A stretch of DNA of 64,000 bases, taken from contig JAVBLX010000110.1 of the NCBI GenBank assembly GCA_031553075.1, forward strand, positions 1-64,000. The letters run 5' to 3'. This document shows positions 22,378-31,824 of the stretch, one piece after another. The position numbers were made by a program, and so were the translations under genes. The first letter of the stretch is position 1. Every line of letters begins with the position of its first letter. The stretch comes from DIGJ01 sp031553075 (GTDB lineage Bacteria > Bacillota > Clostridia > Lachnospirales > Lachnospiraceae). Under the pieces are notes generated by a model. The model saw nothing but the letters and a program-made list of their open reading frames with translations, searched no databases and had not been told where the DNA came from.

Positions 22378-23481
22378 ATGAAAAAAAGAATTTTAGCATT
22401 ATTAATGGTAAGCGTAATGGGAATGTCACTCCTTGCAGGCTGTGGCGGTTCCGGAGCAAAAACAAATGAAACTCCAGCGACCGAACCAGAAACCAAAACA
22501 GAAGAGCCAGCAGCACCTGTTGAAGAAACAGAAGAACCAGCTGCCAGCGAAGCAGCTTTTGCAGTTAGTATGGTAACCGACGTAGGTGGTGTAAATGACC
22601 AGTCCTTTAATCAGTCAGCTTGGGAAGGCTTACAGAGCTTTGCTGACAAAACAGATGTATCAGTAAGCTATTTAGAGTCCACACAGGAATCTGATTATGC
22701 TCCAAACCTGGACAAACAGGTAGAAGAAGGTAAGACCTTAATCTGGGGAATCGGATTTGCTATGGCAGATGCTATCCTCGAAGCAGCAAGCATGAATCCA
22801 GAAGTTAATTATGCAATTATTGACAATGCTTATGACAACACTCCAAGTAACGTAACTGGTGTTGTATTTAGTGCTCAGGATCCATCTTTCATGGTTGGAT
22901 ATGCAGCAGCTCTTACCACAAAGGTTGACCACGTTGGTTTTGTAGGCGGTATGAAGAGCGGAGTTATTGATCAGTTTGAATTTGGCTACAGAGCAGGTGT
23001 TGCTTATGGAGCAAAAGAATTAGGAAAAGACATTAAAGTAGATATCCAGTATGCAGAAAGCTTCTCTGACTCTGCAAAAGGAAAAGCAATTGCAACCAAA
23101 ATGTTCTCTGACGGATGTGACATTGTATTTCATGCAGCTGGTGGTGTTGGTATTGGTGTTATCGAAGCAGCAAAAGAAACTGGCAAATTTGCAATTGGTG
23201 TAGACCGTGACCAGGCTTATCTTGCTCCTGAAAACGTATTAACATCTGCACTCAAATTAGTTAACGTAGCAATTGAATTGGTTTCCAATAAAGCGATGAC
23301 GGAACAAATCGGCGGACAGACATTCTCCTTTGGTCTTGCAGACGGAGCGGTAGGTATCCCAACTGACAATCCAAACATGGATCAGGAAGTATACAAAAAG
23401 ACTTTAGAAATTCAGCAGAAAATCATTGCTGGAGAAATCACACCTCCATACAATGAAGAAACATTTAATGCATTTCAATAA
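22378..23481 (+). CDS. BmpA/PnrA-type nucleoside-binding lipoprotein
   Basis: The 367-residue protein has a lipoprotein signal peptide with lipobox LLAGC (Cys about residue 22), a Pro/Glu/Thr-rich spacer (about 25-60) and a Bmp-family fold: VTDVGGVNDQSFNQSAWEGL near the start of the domain, then FVGGMKSGVIDQFEFGYRAG and FHAAGGVGIGVIEAAKETG. It would be tethered to the outer face of the membrane and capture nucleosides for the ABC permease encoded downstream. GAAGGAG precedes the ATG. A hairpin follows the gene, which often allows more binding protein than permease to be made. Confidence 0.93.
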   Translation: MKKRILALLMVSVMGMSLLAGCGGSGAKTNETPATEPETKTEEPAAPVEETEEPAASEAAFAVSMVTDVGGVNDQSFNQSAWEGLQSFADKTDVSVSYLESTQESDYAPNLDKQVEEGKTLIWGIGFAMADAILEAASMNPEVNYAIIDNAYDNTPSNVTGVVFSAQDPSFMVGYAAALTTKVDHVGFVGGMKSGVIDQFEFGYRAGVAYGAKELGKDIKVDIQYAESFSDSAKGKAIATKMFSDGCDIVFHAAGGVGIGVIEAAKETGKFAIGVDRDQAYLAPENVLTSALKLVNVAIELVSNKAMTEQIGGQTFSFGLADGAVGIPTDNPNMDQEVYKKTLEIQQKIIAGEITPPYNEETFNAFQ

Positions 23482-23493
23482 GAACCTGTTTTT

Positions 23494-23530
23494 AGTGGAG
23501 TGGCAACAGAATCTGTTGCCACTCCGCACT
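23494..23530 (+). other. Intra-operon hairpin after the binding-protein gene
   Basis: AGTGGAGTGGCAACAGA (23494-23510) pairs with TCTGTTGCCACTCCGCACT (23512-23530) with a small bulge. There is no T run, so mRNA stabilisation or partial termination fits better than full termination. Confidence 0.7.
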
Positions 23531-23619
23531 TAAAGGCACAGCGATAGAGTTGATGGTGCGCTGCCTCCACAAACTTGACAGATAAAAGCAGCGCAAAAAA
23601 CGAGGAAGGTGAAAGTAAA

Positions 23620-25152
23620 ATGAAGGATATAAGCAAAGAATATGCAGTTCAGATGCGCGGAATTACCAAGCGCTTCGGCAAATTTACCGCTTTGGACGAG
23701 GTAAGCGTTGACATTAAAAAAGGAACGGTTCACGCAATTCTTGGTGAAAACGGTGCAGGAAAAAGTACCCTCATGAATGTGCTCTATGGGCTTTATCAGG
23801 CAGAAGAAGGAGAAATCTGCCTGTATGGTGAAAAAGTGGATATTAAAAATCCAACCGTAGCCATCGCACATAACATCGGTATGGTGCATCAGCACTTCAT
23901 GCTGGTAGACAACTTTACTGTAACTCAGAACATTATACTGGGAACCGAGGTTACAAATCGTTTTGGTGCCTTAAATATGAAAAAAGCCCGTCAAAGGGTA
24001 AAAGATATTGTTGACAAATATGGTCTGGTCGTTGACCCGGATGCAAAGATTGAGGATATTTCCGTTGGTATGCAGCAGAGAGTGGAAATCTTGAAAGCCC
24101 TTTATCGTGGAGCAGACATCCTTATTCTGGATGAACCAACCGCAGTACTTACCCCACAGGAAATCGGGGAATTGATCAACATCATGCACAACCTTATTAA
24201 TGATGGAAAAACAATTATTATTATTACTCATAAATTAAAAGAAATTAAAGAATCAGCGGAAGAATGCAGTATTATCCGCCGAGGTGTTTATATTGACACC
24301 GTAAAAGTCGAAGAAGTAACGGAAGAAGACTTAGCGTCCATGATGGTTGGACATGCGGTGAAGCTGGTGGTAGAAAAAGAACCAGCCAAGCCAGGTGATG
24401 TAGTGTTTGAAATACAGGATTTAGTTGTTAAGAATGAACGAAAGTTAGATGCAATAAAAGGACTTAATTTGAAAGTACGGAAAGGTGAAATTGTTGGAAT
24501 TGCCGGAATCGACGGAAACGGACAGAAGGAATTGATTGAAGCAATTACAAACCTGACCAAGTCAGAAAGTGGAAGAATCGTAATCAATGGCGAAGAGATT
24601 CAGAATACTTCACCGAAAAACACCATTGAGAAAAAGATTGCTACCATTCATGAGGACCGTCACAAACGGGGACTGGTTCTGGATTTTACCGTAGCAGAAA
24701 ATGCGATTATTGAAAATTATAAAAAAGCTCCTTATTCCAAAAATGGATTTATCGATCATGGAAAAATGGTAGAGCAAACGAAGCATTTAATCGAAACATA
24801 TGATGTTCGTCCGGTTGGTTGCGAAAATCAGCCAGTCAGAGGTCTTTCCGGCGGAAATCAGCAGAAGATTATTGTTGGACGGGAAGTGACCAATGACCCG
24901 GAACTGCTTATAGCAGTACAGCCTACCAGAGGTCTTGATGTAGGAGCAATTGAATATGTGCATAAAACATTGATTCGGGAACGAGACAAAGGAAAAGCCA
25001 TTTTATTGGTATCTTTGGAACTGGATGAGGTCATGAACGTGGCCGATACCATTGGTGTAATCTATGATGGTAAGATTGTGGATACATTCCCACAGGGAAC
25101 CAGGGATGAAAATGAAATCGGATTATTGATGGCAGGAGGAAAGAGTAAATGA
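23620..25152 (+). CDS. nupO: Nucleoside ABC transporter ATP-binding protein
   Basis: The 510-residue protein contains two fused ATPase domains as in sugar/nucleoside CUT2-like importers. The first has Walker A GENGAGKST, signature ISVGMQQRVEILKAL and Walker B ILILDEPTAVLTPQE; the second has the degenerate GIDGNGQKE P-loop, signature LSGGNQQKIIVGRE and LLIAVQPTRGLDVGA, so one of the two sites is probably catalytically weak. It powers the permeases encoded next. ATG 23620 follows GAGGAAGGTG; a TTG at 23575 is unlikely. Its stop overlaps the start of the first permease by 4 bases (ATGA), which implies translational coupling. The symbol follows the B. subtilis guanosine transporter naming by family similarity. 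Confidence 0.92.
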   Translation: MKDISKEYAVQMRGITKRFGKFTALDEVSVDIKKGTVHAILGENGAGKSTLMNVLYGLYQAEEGEICLYGEKVDIKNPTVAIAHNIGMVHQHFMLVDNFTVTQNIILGTEVTNRFGALNMKKARQRVKDIVDKYGLVVDPDAKIEDISVGMQQRVEILKALYRGADILILDEPTAVLTPQEIGELINIMHNLINDGKTIIIITHKLKEIKESAEECSIIRRGVYIDTVKVEEVTEEDLASMMVGHAVKLVVEKEPAKPGDVVFEIQDLVVKNERKLDAIKGLNLKVRKGEIVGIAGIDGNGQKELIEAITNLTKSESGRIVINGEEIQNTSPKNTIEKKIATIHEDRHKRGLVLDFTVAENAIIENYKKAPYSKNGFIDHGKMVEQTKHLIETYDVRPVGCENQPVRGLSGGNQQKIIVGREVTNDPELLIAVQPTRGLDVGAIEYVHKTLIRERDKGKAILLVSLELDEVMNVADTIGVIYDGKIVDTFPQGTRDENEIGLLMAGGKSK

Positions 25153-26270
25153 GTAAGATATCCAAGTTATTGAAAAAGCCCATTACCGCAACGGTCATTG
25201 CCGTGCTCTTGGGATTTGTAGTAGCCTCATTTGTATTGCTCCTTGCTGGCTGCAATCCAATCGAAGCCTTTGGAATTTTGTTCCGCAGTGTATTTTCCAA
25301 ACCAAAATACATTGCCAATGTAATTATAAAAGCAACACCTATTATTTTAACCGGAGTCAGCATTGCCTTTGCTTTTAAGGTAGGCTTGTTTAATATCGGT
25401 GCAGAAGGACAGTTTGTAATGGGAACGATAGTTGCCACTATGGTGGGAATTATGTTTGACTTACCGCCAGTTCTTCAGTTTCCACTGGTACTTTTAAGTG
25501 GTATGGCAGCAGGTGCCTTATACGGCGGCCTTGTTGGCTTATTGAAAGCAAGATACGGAATCCATGAAGTTATTACTGGTATTATGCTCAACTGGATTTC
25601 CTTCTATTTCTGTAACTATATAGTAAATACCAAGACATTTCACCAACCGGATTCAACCGGTACCTACCCGATTAATGCATCTGGGTTGGATATGATTTAT
25701 AACTGGAAAAAATCAGAAGCCGGCAGTGAAGTTGTTATTGGCAATGAATTTTTAAGAGAAGCAGTTGGCAAAACGAATATGAATATTGGTATTATATTTG
25801 CCATTGTGGTAGCAATTATCATAGCGATTCTTCTTAAAAAGACCACAAAAGGATATGAGCTGAGAGCCGTAGGATTAAACCCTCATGCAGCAGAATTTGC
25901 CGGTATCAGCGTAAAGAAAAACATTATTCATGCCATGCTGATTGCAGGTGCAATCGCAGGTCTTGCAGGTGCTCTTCATATTACTGGTGTGGCTCAAAAG
26001 CTTTCTACCATGGGCGCTTTTGAGAACTATGGATTTAATGGTATGAGTGTGGCACTGATTGCCAACAGCTCGCCGATTGGATGTATTTTTGCAGGTCTGC
26101 TGTTTGCAGGACTGATTTATGGTGGTGGTTCTATCCAGTCAGAAATTGGGGCACCATCTGAAGTAATCAACATTATGATTGGAACAATTGTATTCTTTGT
26201 CGCATTATCTAAGGTAATTCCTGCCTTAGCAGATAAATTGGAAAAGGGAGGAAAAAAAGATGCTAAATGA
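25149..26270 (+). CDS. nupP: Nucleoside ABC transporter permease 1
   Basis: The 373-residue, very hydrophobic protein has about 9-10 membrane segments starting with ITATVIAVLLGFVVASFVLL. The conserved permease segments GLFNIGAEGQFVMGTIVATM and YELRAVGLNPHAAEFAGISV (an EAA-like loop that contacts the ATPase) mark it as the BPD_transp_2 family. It pairs with the next gene to form the membrane channel. Its first codon overlaps the end of the ATPase gene and its end overlaps the next permease by 11 bases. Confidence 0.92.
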   Translation: MSKISKLLKKPITATVIAVLLGFVVASFVLLLAGCNPIEAFGILFRSVFSKPKYIANVIIKATPIILTGVSIAFAFKVGLFNIGAEGQFVMGTIVATMVGIMFDLPPVLQFPLVLLSGMAAGALYGGLVGLLKARYGIHEVITGIMLNWISFYFCNYIVNTKTFHQPDSTGTYPINASGLDMIYNWKKSEAGSEVVIGNEFLREAVGKTNMNIGIIFAIVVAIIIAILLKKTTKGYELRAVGLNPHAAEFAGISVKKNIIHAMLIAGAIAGLAGALHITGVAQKLSTMGAFENYGFNGMSVALIANSSPIGCIFAGLLFAGLIYGGGSIQSEIGAPSEVINIMIGTIVFFVALSKVIPALADKLEKGGKKDAK

Positions 26271-27177
26271 TTTGACTCTTTTTATCGGAATTACCTTAAT
26301 GTATTCCACACCGCTTATCTTTGGTGGTCTTGGTGGTGTTATTTCCGAACGATCCGGTGTTGTTAATATTGGTATTGAAGGTATGATGACAGTTGGTGCA
26401 GCGGTAGCAGTAATTGCTGCTTATGCAACAGGAAACCCATGGATTGGATTTTTCGGGGCAGGACTTGCTGGTGCTTTGATTGGTCTCCTTCATGCTTTTG
26501 CAGCGGTTACCTGTAAGGCGGACCAGACGATTTCTGGTATTGCCATTAACCTGATGGGCGCTGGAATTGCTTTGTTCCTTTGTCGGTTTGTATTTGATGC
26601 GATTAATACACCTTCCGTTGAAAATAAGCTGCCAAAGATTTTTGGAAACAAAGTAATGGAAGGAGCAGCTGGAAATCTTAATATGGATGTTACCGTATTG
26701 ATTGCTCTTGGATTAGCGGTACTTATGTGGGTCGTATTATATAAAACCAAATGGGGTCTTCGGATTCGGGCCGTTGGTGAACATCCGGCAGCTGCTGATA
26801 CCCTTGGCGTAAATGTAGCAAGGATTCGGTATACCTGTGTTACCCTTTCCGGTATGCTTGCTGGATTTGGTGGTGCCAGTGTAACATTGGCAATTATTTC
26901 CCATTTTTCACCGACGGCGATTAGTGGACAGGGATTTATTGCGCTGGCGTCAGTTATTTTTGGTAAGTGGACTCCTCATGGAGTATATGGAGCCTGTCTT
27001 TTGTTTGGAGCAGCTCAGGCGGTTACCATTATCTTGGGAGGCGGGGACTTTGTAGTGCCTTCACAGATTTTGTCAATGCTGCCATATGTTCTTACCATTG
27101 TTGTGCTGATTCTGTTTGTGGGACGGTCTGTAGCACCAAAAGCGGATGGACAGCCTTACGAAAAAGGAGCACGTTAA
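26260..27177 (+). CDS. nupQ: Nucleoside ABC transporter permease 2
   Basis: The 305-residue membrane protein has the BPD_transp_2 signature in GVVNIGIEGMMTVGAAVAVI and the cytosolic loop WGLRIRAVGEHPAAADTLGV. It is shorter than its partner, as usual for the second permease of Bmp-type systems. The start lies within the end of the preceding gene, with GGGAGG just upstream. It is the last gene of the importer operon; a strong terminator follows. Confidence 0.92.
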   Translation: MLNDLTLFIGITLMYSTPLIFGGLGGVISERSGVVNIGIEGMMTVGAAVAVIAAYATGNPWIGFFGAGLAGALIGLLHAFAAVTCKADQTISGIAINLMGAGIALFLCRFVFDAINTPSVENKLPKIFGNKVMEGAAGNLNMDVTVLIALGLAVLMWVVLYKTKWGLRIRAVGEHPAAADTLGVNVARIRYTCVTLSGMLAGFGGASVTLAIISHFSPTAISGQGFIALASVIFGKWTPHGVYGACLLFGAAQAVTIILGGGDFVVPSQILSMLPYVLTIVVLILFVGRSVAPKADGQPYEKGAR

Positions 27178-27202
27178 ACATAGGTTTCCAGTAGGGAATT
27201 GG

Positions 27203-27264
27203 GCCGGGACTTTGGGGGATCGAAGTATTACCATCATTTCTCCTCAAAGTCCCGGCTAATTTAT
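27203..27264 (+). terminator. Terminator of the nucleoside importer operon
   Basis: GCCGGGACTTTG (27203-27214) pairs with CAAAGTCCCGGC (27245-27256), followed by TAATTTAT. The T run is weak but the stem is strong. Confidence 0.7.
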
Positions 27265-27302
27265 ACCTGAGAGCTTTTGACCGTGTGCTTGTAACTGCAC
27301 GA

Positions 27303-27366
27303 GAGGATTCAGGAAGCGGATGATTTAGGAAGCAGAGGATTCAGAAAGCAGATAATTCAGGATTAG
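27303..27366 (+). repeat. Four copies of a 16-base tandem repeat
   Basis: Degenerate units GAGGATTCAGGAAGCG, GATGATTTAGGAAGCA, GAGGATTCAGAAAGCA and GATAATTCAGGATTAG follow each other without gaps in the 5' region of deoC. There is no open frame of note. They could be a protein-binding array or simple slippage products. Confidence 0.75.
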
Positions 27367-27429
27367 ATTTTAAATAAAAAAAATCAGATGAGATAGTCTT
27401 CAAAAAAATAAAGAAAGAAGGATTTTATA

Positions 27430-28095
27430 ATGGAAAATAAAGAGATTTTGAAAACGGTTGATCATACGTTATTACTTCAGGGGAGTACCTGGGAAGAAAT
27501 TAAGGTAATTTGTGATGATGCAATGAAGTTTGGAACAGCATCGGTTTGTATTCCTCCGAGCTTTGTAAAAAGAGCAAAGGAATACATGAAGGATAATATG
27601 GCAGTTTGTACGGTAATTGGCTTTCCAAACGGGTATAATACGACGGAAGTGAAAGTATTTGAAACAAAGAATGCCATTGAAAATGGGGCAGATGAGATTG
27701 ATATGGTGATTAATATCGGTGCTGTGAAGGATGGAATGTTTGATTTTGTGGAAGAGGAAATCCGTCAGATTAAGGCTGCTTGCGGAGACAAGATTCTCAA
27801 GGTAATTATTGAAACCTGCCTTTTGACAGAAGAAGAAAAGATTAAGATGTGTGGAGTGGTGACACGTTCTGGTGCTGACTTTATTAAAACTTCTACAGGA
27901 TTCTCTACCGCTGGAGCTACCTTTGAAGATATTGAATTGTTTTCAAAAAACATTGGACCAGATGTAAAGATGAAGGCTGCTGGTGGAATTAGTTCTTTGG
28001 ATGATGCAGAACGGTTTATTGGACTTGGTGCGAGCCGCCTGGGAACTAGCCGGATTGTTAAGATTTTGAAGAACGAACAGGGCAGTGGATATTAA
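27430..28095 (+). CDS. deoC: Deoxyribose-phosphate aldolase
   Basis: The 221-residue class I aldolase cleaves 2-deoxyribose-5-phosphate to glyceraldehyde-3-phosphate and acetaldehyde. The Schiff-base lysine lies in DFIKTSTGF, with a second conserved lysine in VKMKAAGGI; VIGFPNGYNTTEVKVFE and DEIDMVINIGAVKDG complete the family pattern. AAGAAGGA precedes the ATG. It is followed by cdd and deoB in the same direction, forming the deoxynucleoside breakdown part of the cluster. Confidence 0.96.
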   Translation: MENKEILKTVDHTLLLQGSTWEEIKVICDDAMKFGTASVCIPPSFVKRAKEYMKDNMAVCTVIGFPNGYNTTEVKVFETKNAIENGADEIDMVINIGAVKDGMFDFVEEEIRQIKAACGDKILKVIIETCLLTEEEKIKMCGVVTRSGADFIKTSTGFSTAGATFEDIELFSKNIGPDVKMKAAGGISSLDDAERFIGLGASRLGTSRIVKILKNEQGSGY

Positions 28096-28179
28096 TATTT
28101 TATATTGGAAGTTGTATGCATATAGTAATGTAAAGAAGGGAATTAAATATTGTAAAAAGGTTCCTTTGGAGGTAGTAGA

Positions 28180-28617
28180 TTGGAAAATGTGGTAATTGGG
28201 AAAGAGAAGATAGAAGAAATGATTCGGGCAGCGATTGATACGCTTCAATATTCGTATTCTCCCTACTCTAATTTCAAGGTGGCGGCGGCGCTGCTGGGGA
28301 AAGATGAAAGGCTGTTTACTGGGTGTAATGTGGAAAATGCAGCGTATTCTCCTGGAAACTGTGCGGAGCGAACGGCTTTTTTTAAGGCAATTAGTGAGGG
28401 AACCAAAGAATTTGATGGGATTGTCATTGTTGGCGGTCAGGGTGGTGTTTTAAAGGATTATTGCCCGCCTTGCGGAGTTTGCCGGCAGGTTATGATGGAA
28501 TTCTGCGACCCTGAGACATTTCCGATTATTTTGGCTCGGTCACCGGAGGATTATCAGGTGTTTTCATTAAAGGAAATTCTTCCTATGGGGTTTGGACCAA
28601 ACAGCTTGAAGGGCTAA
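28180..28617 (+). CDS. cdd: Cytidine deaminase
   Basis: The 145-residue enzyme converts cytidine and deoxycytidine to uridine and deoxyuridine. The zinc site is clear: CAE in SPGNCAERTAFFKA and the two cysteines in PPCGVCRQ. The start is TTG 28180 with GGAGGT at 28168-28173; no in-frame ATG occurs early enough to give the conserved N-terminus. It lies between deoC and deoB, 84 and 49 bases from its neighbours, and feeds uridine to the uridine phosphorylase encoded upstream. Confidence 0.94.
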   Translation: MENVVIGKEKIEEMIRAAIDTLQYSYSPYSNFKVAAALLGKDERLFTGCNVENAAYSPGNCAERTAFFKAISEGTKEFDGIVIVGGQGGVLKDYCPPCGVCRQVMMEFCDPETFPIILARSPEDYQVFSLKEILPMGFGPNSLKG

Positions 28618-28666
28618 TATCCAATAGGCAAGCATGAATAGAAAGTGAATTGGTGTAAGTGACGAT

Positions 28667-29857
28667 ATGAAAAAGTATAAAAGAATTTTTGCGATTGTTG
28701 TAGACTCCCTTGGGATTGGACCAATGGAGGACTCGAGCCAGTATGGCGATGTTGACGTAGATACGCTGGGGCATATTGCGGACTCCAGGGAGGAGTTTCA
28801 GATTCCTAATCTTCAGAGGCTGGGAATGGCAAACCTGCATCCTATGAAGCAGGTGAAACCGGTGGAACGACCGTTGGGATATTACACAGCGCTTAAGGAA
28901 ACCAGCCGTGGGAAAGATACGATGACAGGACACTGGGAGATGATGGGGCTTAAAATTATGACACCCTTCCAGACATTTACAGAAACGGGATTTCCCAAAG
29001 AGCTGATTGAAGAATTGGAAAAGAGAACCGGAAAGCGAATCATTGGAAATAAAAGTGCCAGTGGGACAGAGATTCTAGACGAACTGGGAGAAGAAGAAGT
29101 AAGTACAGGTGCACTGATTGTCTATACATCGGCAGATTCTGTATTGCAAATCTGCGGAAACGAAGAGTTTATGCCGATTGAAACTCTTTATGAGTATTGC
29201 GAGATTGCCAGAGAACTGACTATGAAGGATGAATGGAAGGTTGGAAGAATCATTGCCAGACCTTATGTAGGCAGAAAAAAGGGTGAGTTTAAACGGACAG
29301 CGAACCGACATGATTATGCGTTAAAGCCATACGGGAAGACGGCCCTGAATGTTTTGGCAGAAGGTGGATATGACGTAATTTCAGTGGGCAAGATTAATGA
29401 TATTTTTGTAGGAGAAGGGATTACAGAATCCCATCGTTCCCAATCATCCGTTCATGGAATGGAACAGACACTGGAAATTGCCGGCAAAGATTTTACAGGA
29501 CTTTGTTTTGTGAATCTGGTGGATTTTGATGCCCTTTGGGGACACCGCCGTGATCCGGAAGGATATGCAAAAGAGCTGGAAAGCTTTGATGAAAACTTAG
29601 GAAAGCTTCTGGATTGCCTGAGAGAGGATGACTTGTTGATTATTACAGCAGATCATGGAAATGATCCTACCTATTCAGGAACGGATCACACGAGGGAAAA
29701 GGTACCATTCCTTGCCTACTCTCCTTCTATGAATGGCTTTGGTGAACTTGACGAAGAGGAAACCTTTGCTGTGATAGGTGCCACCATTGCGGATAATTTT
29801 CAGGTGACAATGCCGGAAAATACCATTGGGGAATCTATTCTGGATAAACTGAATTAG
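28667..29857 (+). CDS. deoB: Phosphopentomutase
   Basis: The 396-residue alkaline-phosphatase-superfamily enzyme interconverts (deoxy)ribose-1-phosphate and -5-phosphate, linking the nucleoside phosphorylases to DeoC. Metal-binding motifs are visible: VVDSLGIGPMEDS near the N-terminus, GKDTMTGHWEMMG with the phospho-acceptor threonine, TADHGNDPTYSGTDHTREKV near the C-terminus. The ribosome binding site is weak (GGTGTAAGTG), which may point to coupling with cdd. A terminator follows at 29897. Confidence 0.96.
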   Translation: MKKYKRIFAIVVDSLGIGPMEDSSQYGDVDVDTLGHIADSREEFQIPNLQRLGMANLHPMKQVKPVERPLGYYTALKETSRGKDTMTGHWEMMGLKIMTPFQTFTETGFPKELIEELEKRTGKRIIGNKSASGTEILDELGEEEVSTGALIVYTSADSVLQICGNEEFMPIETLYEYCEIARELTMKDEWKVGRIIARPYVGRKKGEFKRTANRHDYALKPYGKTALNVLAEGGYDVISVGKINDIFVGEGITESHRSQSSVHGMEQTLEIAGKDFTGLCFVNLVDFDALWGHRRDPEGYAKELESFDENLGKLLDCLREDDLLIITADHGNDPTYSGTDHTREKVPFLAYSPSMNGFGELDEEETFAVIGATIADNFQVTMPENTIGESILDKLN

Positions 29858-29896
29858 TAAATAGTCTGAGTAAATAATTAGAATAAGTAATAATAT

Positions 29897-29943
29897 AAAA
29901 ATCACTGGTTTTGAATTGCAATTTACAGAATCAGTGGTTTTTT
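29897..29943 (+). terminator. Terminator after deoB
   Basis: AAAAATCACTG pairs with CAGTGGTTTTTT across a loop, ending in a T run. It lies before the true start of the next gene, so an upstream TTG extension of that gene can be rejected. Confidence 0.75.
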
Positions 29944-30009
29944 ATTTCTTTTGTGGTGAAATGGAGCATTTTGCATAAAATAGTAAAAAAATGCTACAGG
30001 ACTTTAACT

Positions 30010-31722
30010 ATGAACAACGTGTATTTAAATGGAGAAGACTGCAAAGATATCATATATGGAGAAAATTATGGGGATTTTATTGTGGGAGACATTGGTGAAA
30101 TAGTAGATCCTTATATTGCAGATGAAGAAATATGTTCACAGGTTGTATCGGATGCATTGGCAATTGCGTATGTTCCGCTTAGAGACAGCATGGATATTAA
30201 TTTTCGTCGCTTTGGCTATCCTATGATACCGGAGATATTTGGTCTGCTGGATACTTCCAGCGTGGAGGACATAGGTGAGCTGCGACTACGGAGGCAGCCT
30301 TTCGTAGATTTGCATGGAGCCAATGTGTTGATTGGAATGATTGACACAGGAATTGACTATTTACATCCAGTATTTCGAAATGATGATGGAACAACCAGAA
30401 TTGTAAGTATTTGGGACCAGACATTAAGAGATGGAACACCTCCCTTTGGATTCTTTCATGGTGGATATTTTAATCAAAAGGACATTAATGCTGCACTGGT
30501 TTCGGAAAATCCCCTGGAAATGGTTCCAACGGTGGACGATGTAGGGCATGGTACCTTTCTTGCCGGAATTGCAGCCGGGAATGAGATGAAGGACCAAAAA
30601 TTTACCGGAGTGGCACCAAAAGCCGGGATTATTATGGTTAAGCTGAAGGAAGCAAAAAATAATTTAAAGGAGTATTTTGCTATTGAAAAAACTACCCTGG
30701 CTTATAGTGAAACAGATATTATGCTGGCCGTTCGTTTCTTAAAAGAGGAGGCGCAACGAAAAAAACGTCCTTTGGTAATTCTTTTTGGAGTGGGAAGCAA
30801 CAAAGGAAACCATGATGGTCAGCTTCCTTTATGCAAATTACTGAGTCAATATTGTTCCAATGAGGGAATGGTTATTATTGCGGCCGCAGGGAACGAAGGG
30901 AATCGTGGTTCACATTATCAAAATACTCATTTGAAAAGGGGAGAAAATGAGCAGGTAGAAATTCGAGTGGCAGAAGGGGAGTACGGGATGGCAATTGAGC
31001 TATGGAGTGAAGCACCCAATCTCCTTTCCATAGGAATTATTTCACCTTTAGGAGAGGAGATTTCCAAGGTTCCCATTCAGGATAAGGCGCAGCAAAGATT
31101 TCGATTTCCATTTGAGGATACCAGGATTATGAGTGAGTACGTACTGGTAGAAGAACTTACCGGGGATTTACTTATCCTTATCCGACTCCTAAAGCCAACT
31201 CCGGGAATCTGGAAAATCCGTGTCTATAATGAAAGTATGAAAACAGTAAGCTACAATATGTGGCTCCCGATGGCACAAATGATAAAAGAAGAGACCCGGT
31301 TCTTAAAGCCAGATCCAGATATAACCCTATGTGAGCCGGCTAATTCTAAGGATGTATTGGTGGTAACTGCCTTTAACCATTATGATAATAGTCTGTTTCT
31401 TCATGCCAGTAGAGGTTATACCCTCTCCTTACAAAAGAAACCAGAAATGGCAGCACCAGGGGTAAATGTCTATGGGCCACTACCCCGGGGACGGTATGGA
31501 AGAACGACCGGATCATCTGTTGCAGCGGCTCATGCAGCGGGCTGTGCGGCTCTTTTACTGGAGTGGGGAGTGGTAAAAGGCAACTCTCCTTATATGCAGA
31601 CGATTGGCGCAACCAACTATTTGATTCGTGGGGCGAGGAGAAGAAATATGGTGTACCCTAATCGGGAGTGGGGGTATGGGGAACTGGATATTTTTGGGGT
31701 ATTTGAGAAGATTTATATATAG
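30010..31722 (+). CDS. Csp-like subtilisin family (S8) serine protease, copy 1
   Basis: The 570-residue protein has a prodomain-like N-terminus (about 1-95) and a subtilase domain with a complete triad: Asp112 in GMIDTGIDYLHP, His180 in VGHGTFLAGIAAG and Ser503 in TTGSSVAAAHAAG. A large insertion before the serine fits the jelly-roll domain of Csp germination proteases, and the C-terminus NREWGYGELDIFGVF also matches that group. No secretion signal is visible. In spore formers Csp enzymes activate cortex lysis; here the role is inferred only. The ribosome binding site is poor, and an 8-bp hairpin (29965-29972 / 29988-29995) lies just before the ATG. A paralogue is at 61980-63695. Confidence 0.85.
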   Translation: MNNVYLNGEDCKDIIYGENYGDFIVGDIGEIVDPYIADEEICSQVVSDALAIAYVPLRDSMDINFRRFGYPMIPEIFGLLDTSSVEDIGELRLRRQPFVDLHGANVLIGMIDTGIDYLHPVFRNDDGTTRIVSIWDQTLRDGTPPFGFFHGGYFNQKDINAALVSENPLEMVPTVDDVGHGTFLAGIAAGNEMKDQKFTGVAPKAGIIMVKLKEAKNNLKEYFAIEKTTLAYSETDIMLAVRFLKEEAQRKKRPLVILFGVGSNKGNHDGQLPLCKLLSQYCSNEGMVIIAAAGNEGNRGSHYQNTHLKRGENEQVEIRVAEGEYGMAIELWSEAPNLLSIGIISPLGEEISKVPIQDKAQQRFRFPFEDTRIMSEYVLVEELTGDLLILIRLLKPTPGIWKIRVYNESMKTVSYNMWLPMAQMIKEETRFLKPDPDITLCEPANSKDVLVVTAFNHYDNSLFLHASRGYTLSLQKKPEMAAPGVNVYGPLPRGRYGRTTGSSVAAAHAAGCAALLLEWGVVKGNSPYMQTIGATNYLIRGARRRNMVYPNREWGYGELDIFGVFEKIYI

Positions 31723-31737
31723 GTATGAGTAAAAAAT

Positions 31738-31780
31738 AAAGCTGATAGTAGCAAATTTTATACTATCAGCTTTGTTTCTT
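31738..31780. terminator. Bidirectional terminator between S8 protease and GH65 genes
   Basis: AAAGCTGATAGTA (31738-31750) pairs with TACTATCAGCTTT (31761-31773) perfectly, with GTTTCTT after it on the plus strand and an A/T-rich flank on the other side. It sits between convergent genes. Confidence 0.8.
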
Positions 31781-31824
31781 ATTTTAGCCAAGTAAGGCAA
31801 TCGCCTAAAATGCCGCACGTGAAA

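Noticed and set aside
27303..27366. CRISPR-like array
   Set aside because: The units are directly adjacent without spacers, only 16 bases long, and no cas genes are in the window.
29911..30009. N-terminal extension of the first S8 protease from TTG 29911
   Set aside because: It covers the deoB terminator and adds residues absent from the paralogue; ATG 30010 matches the paralogue start.
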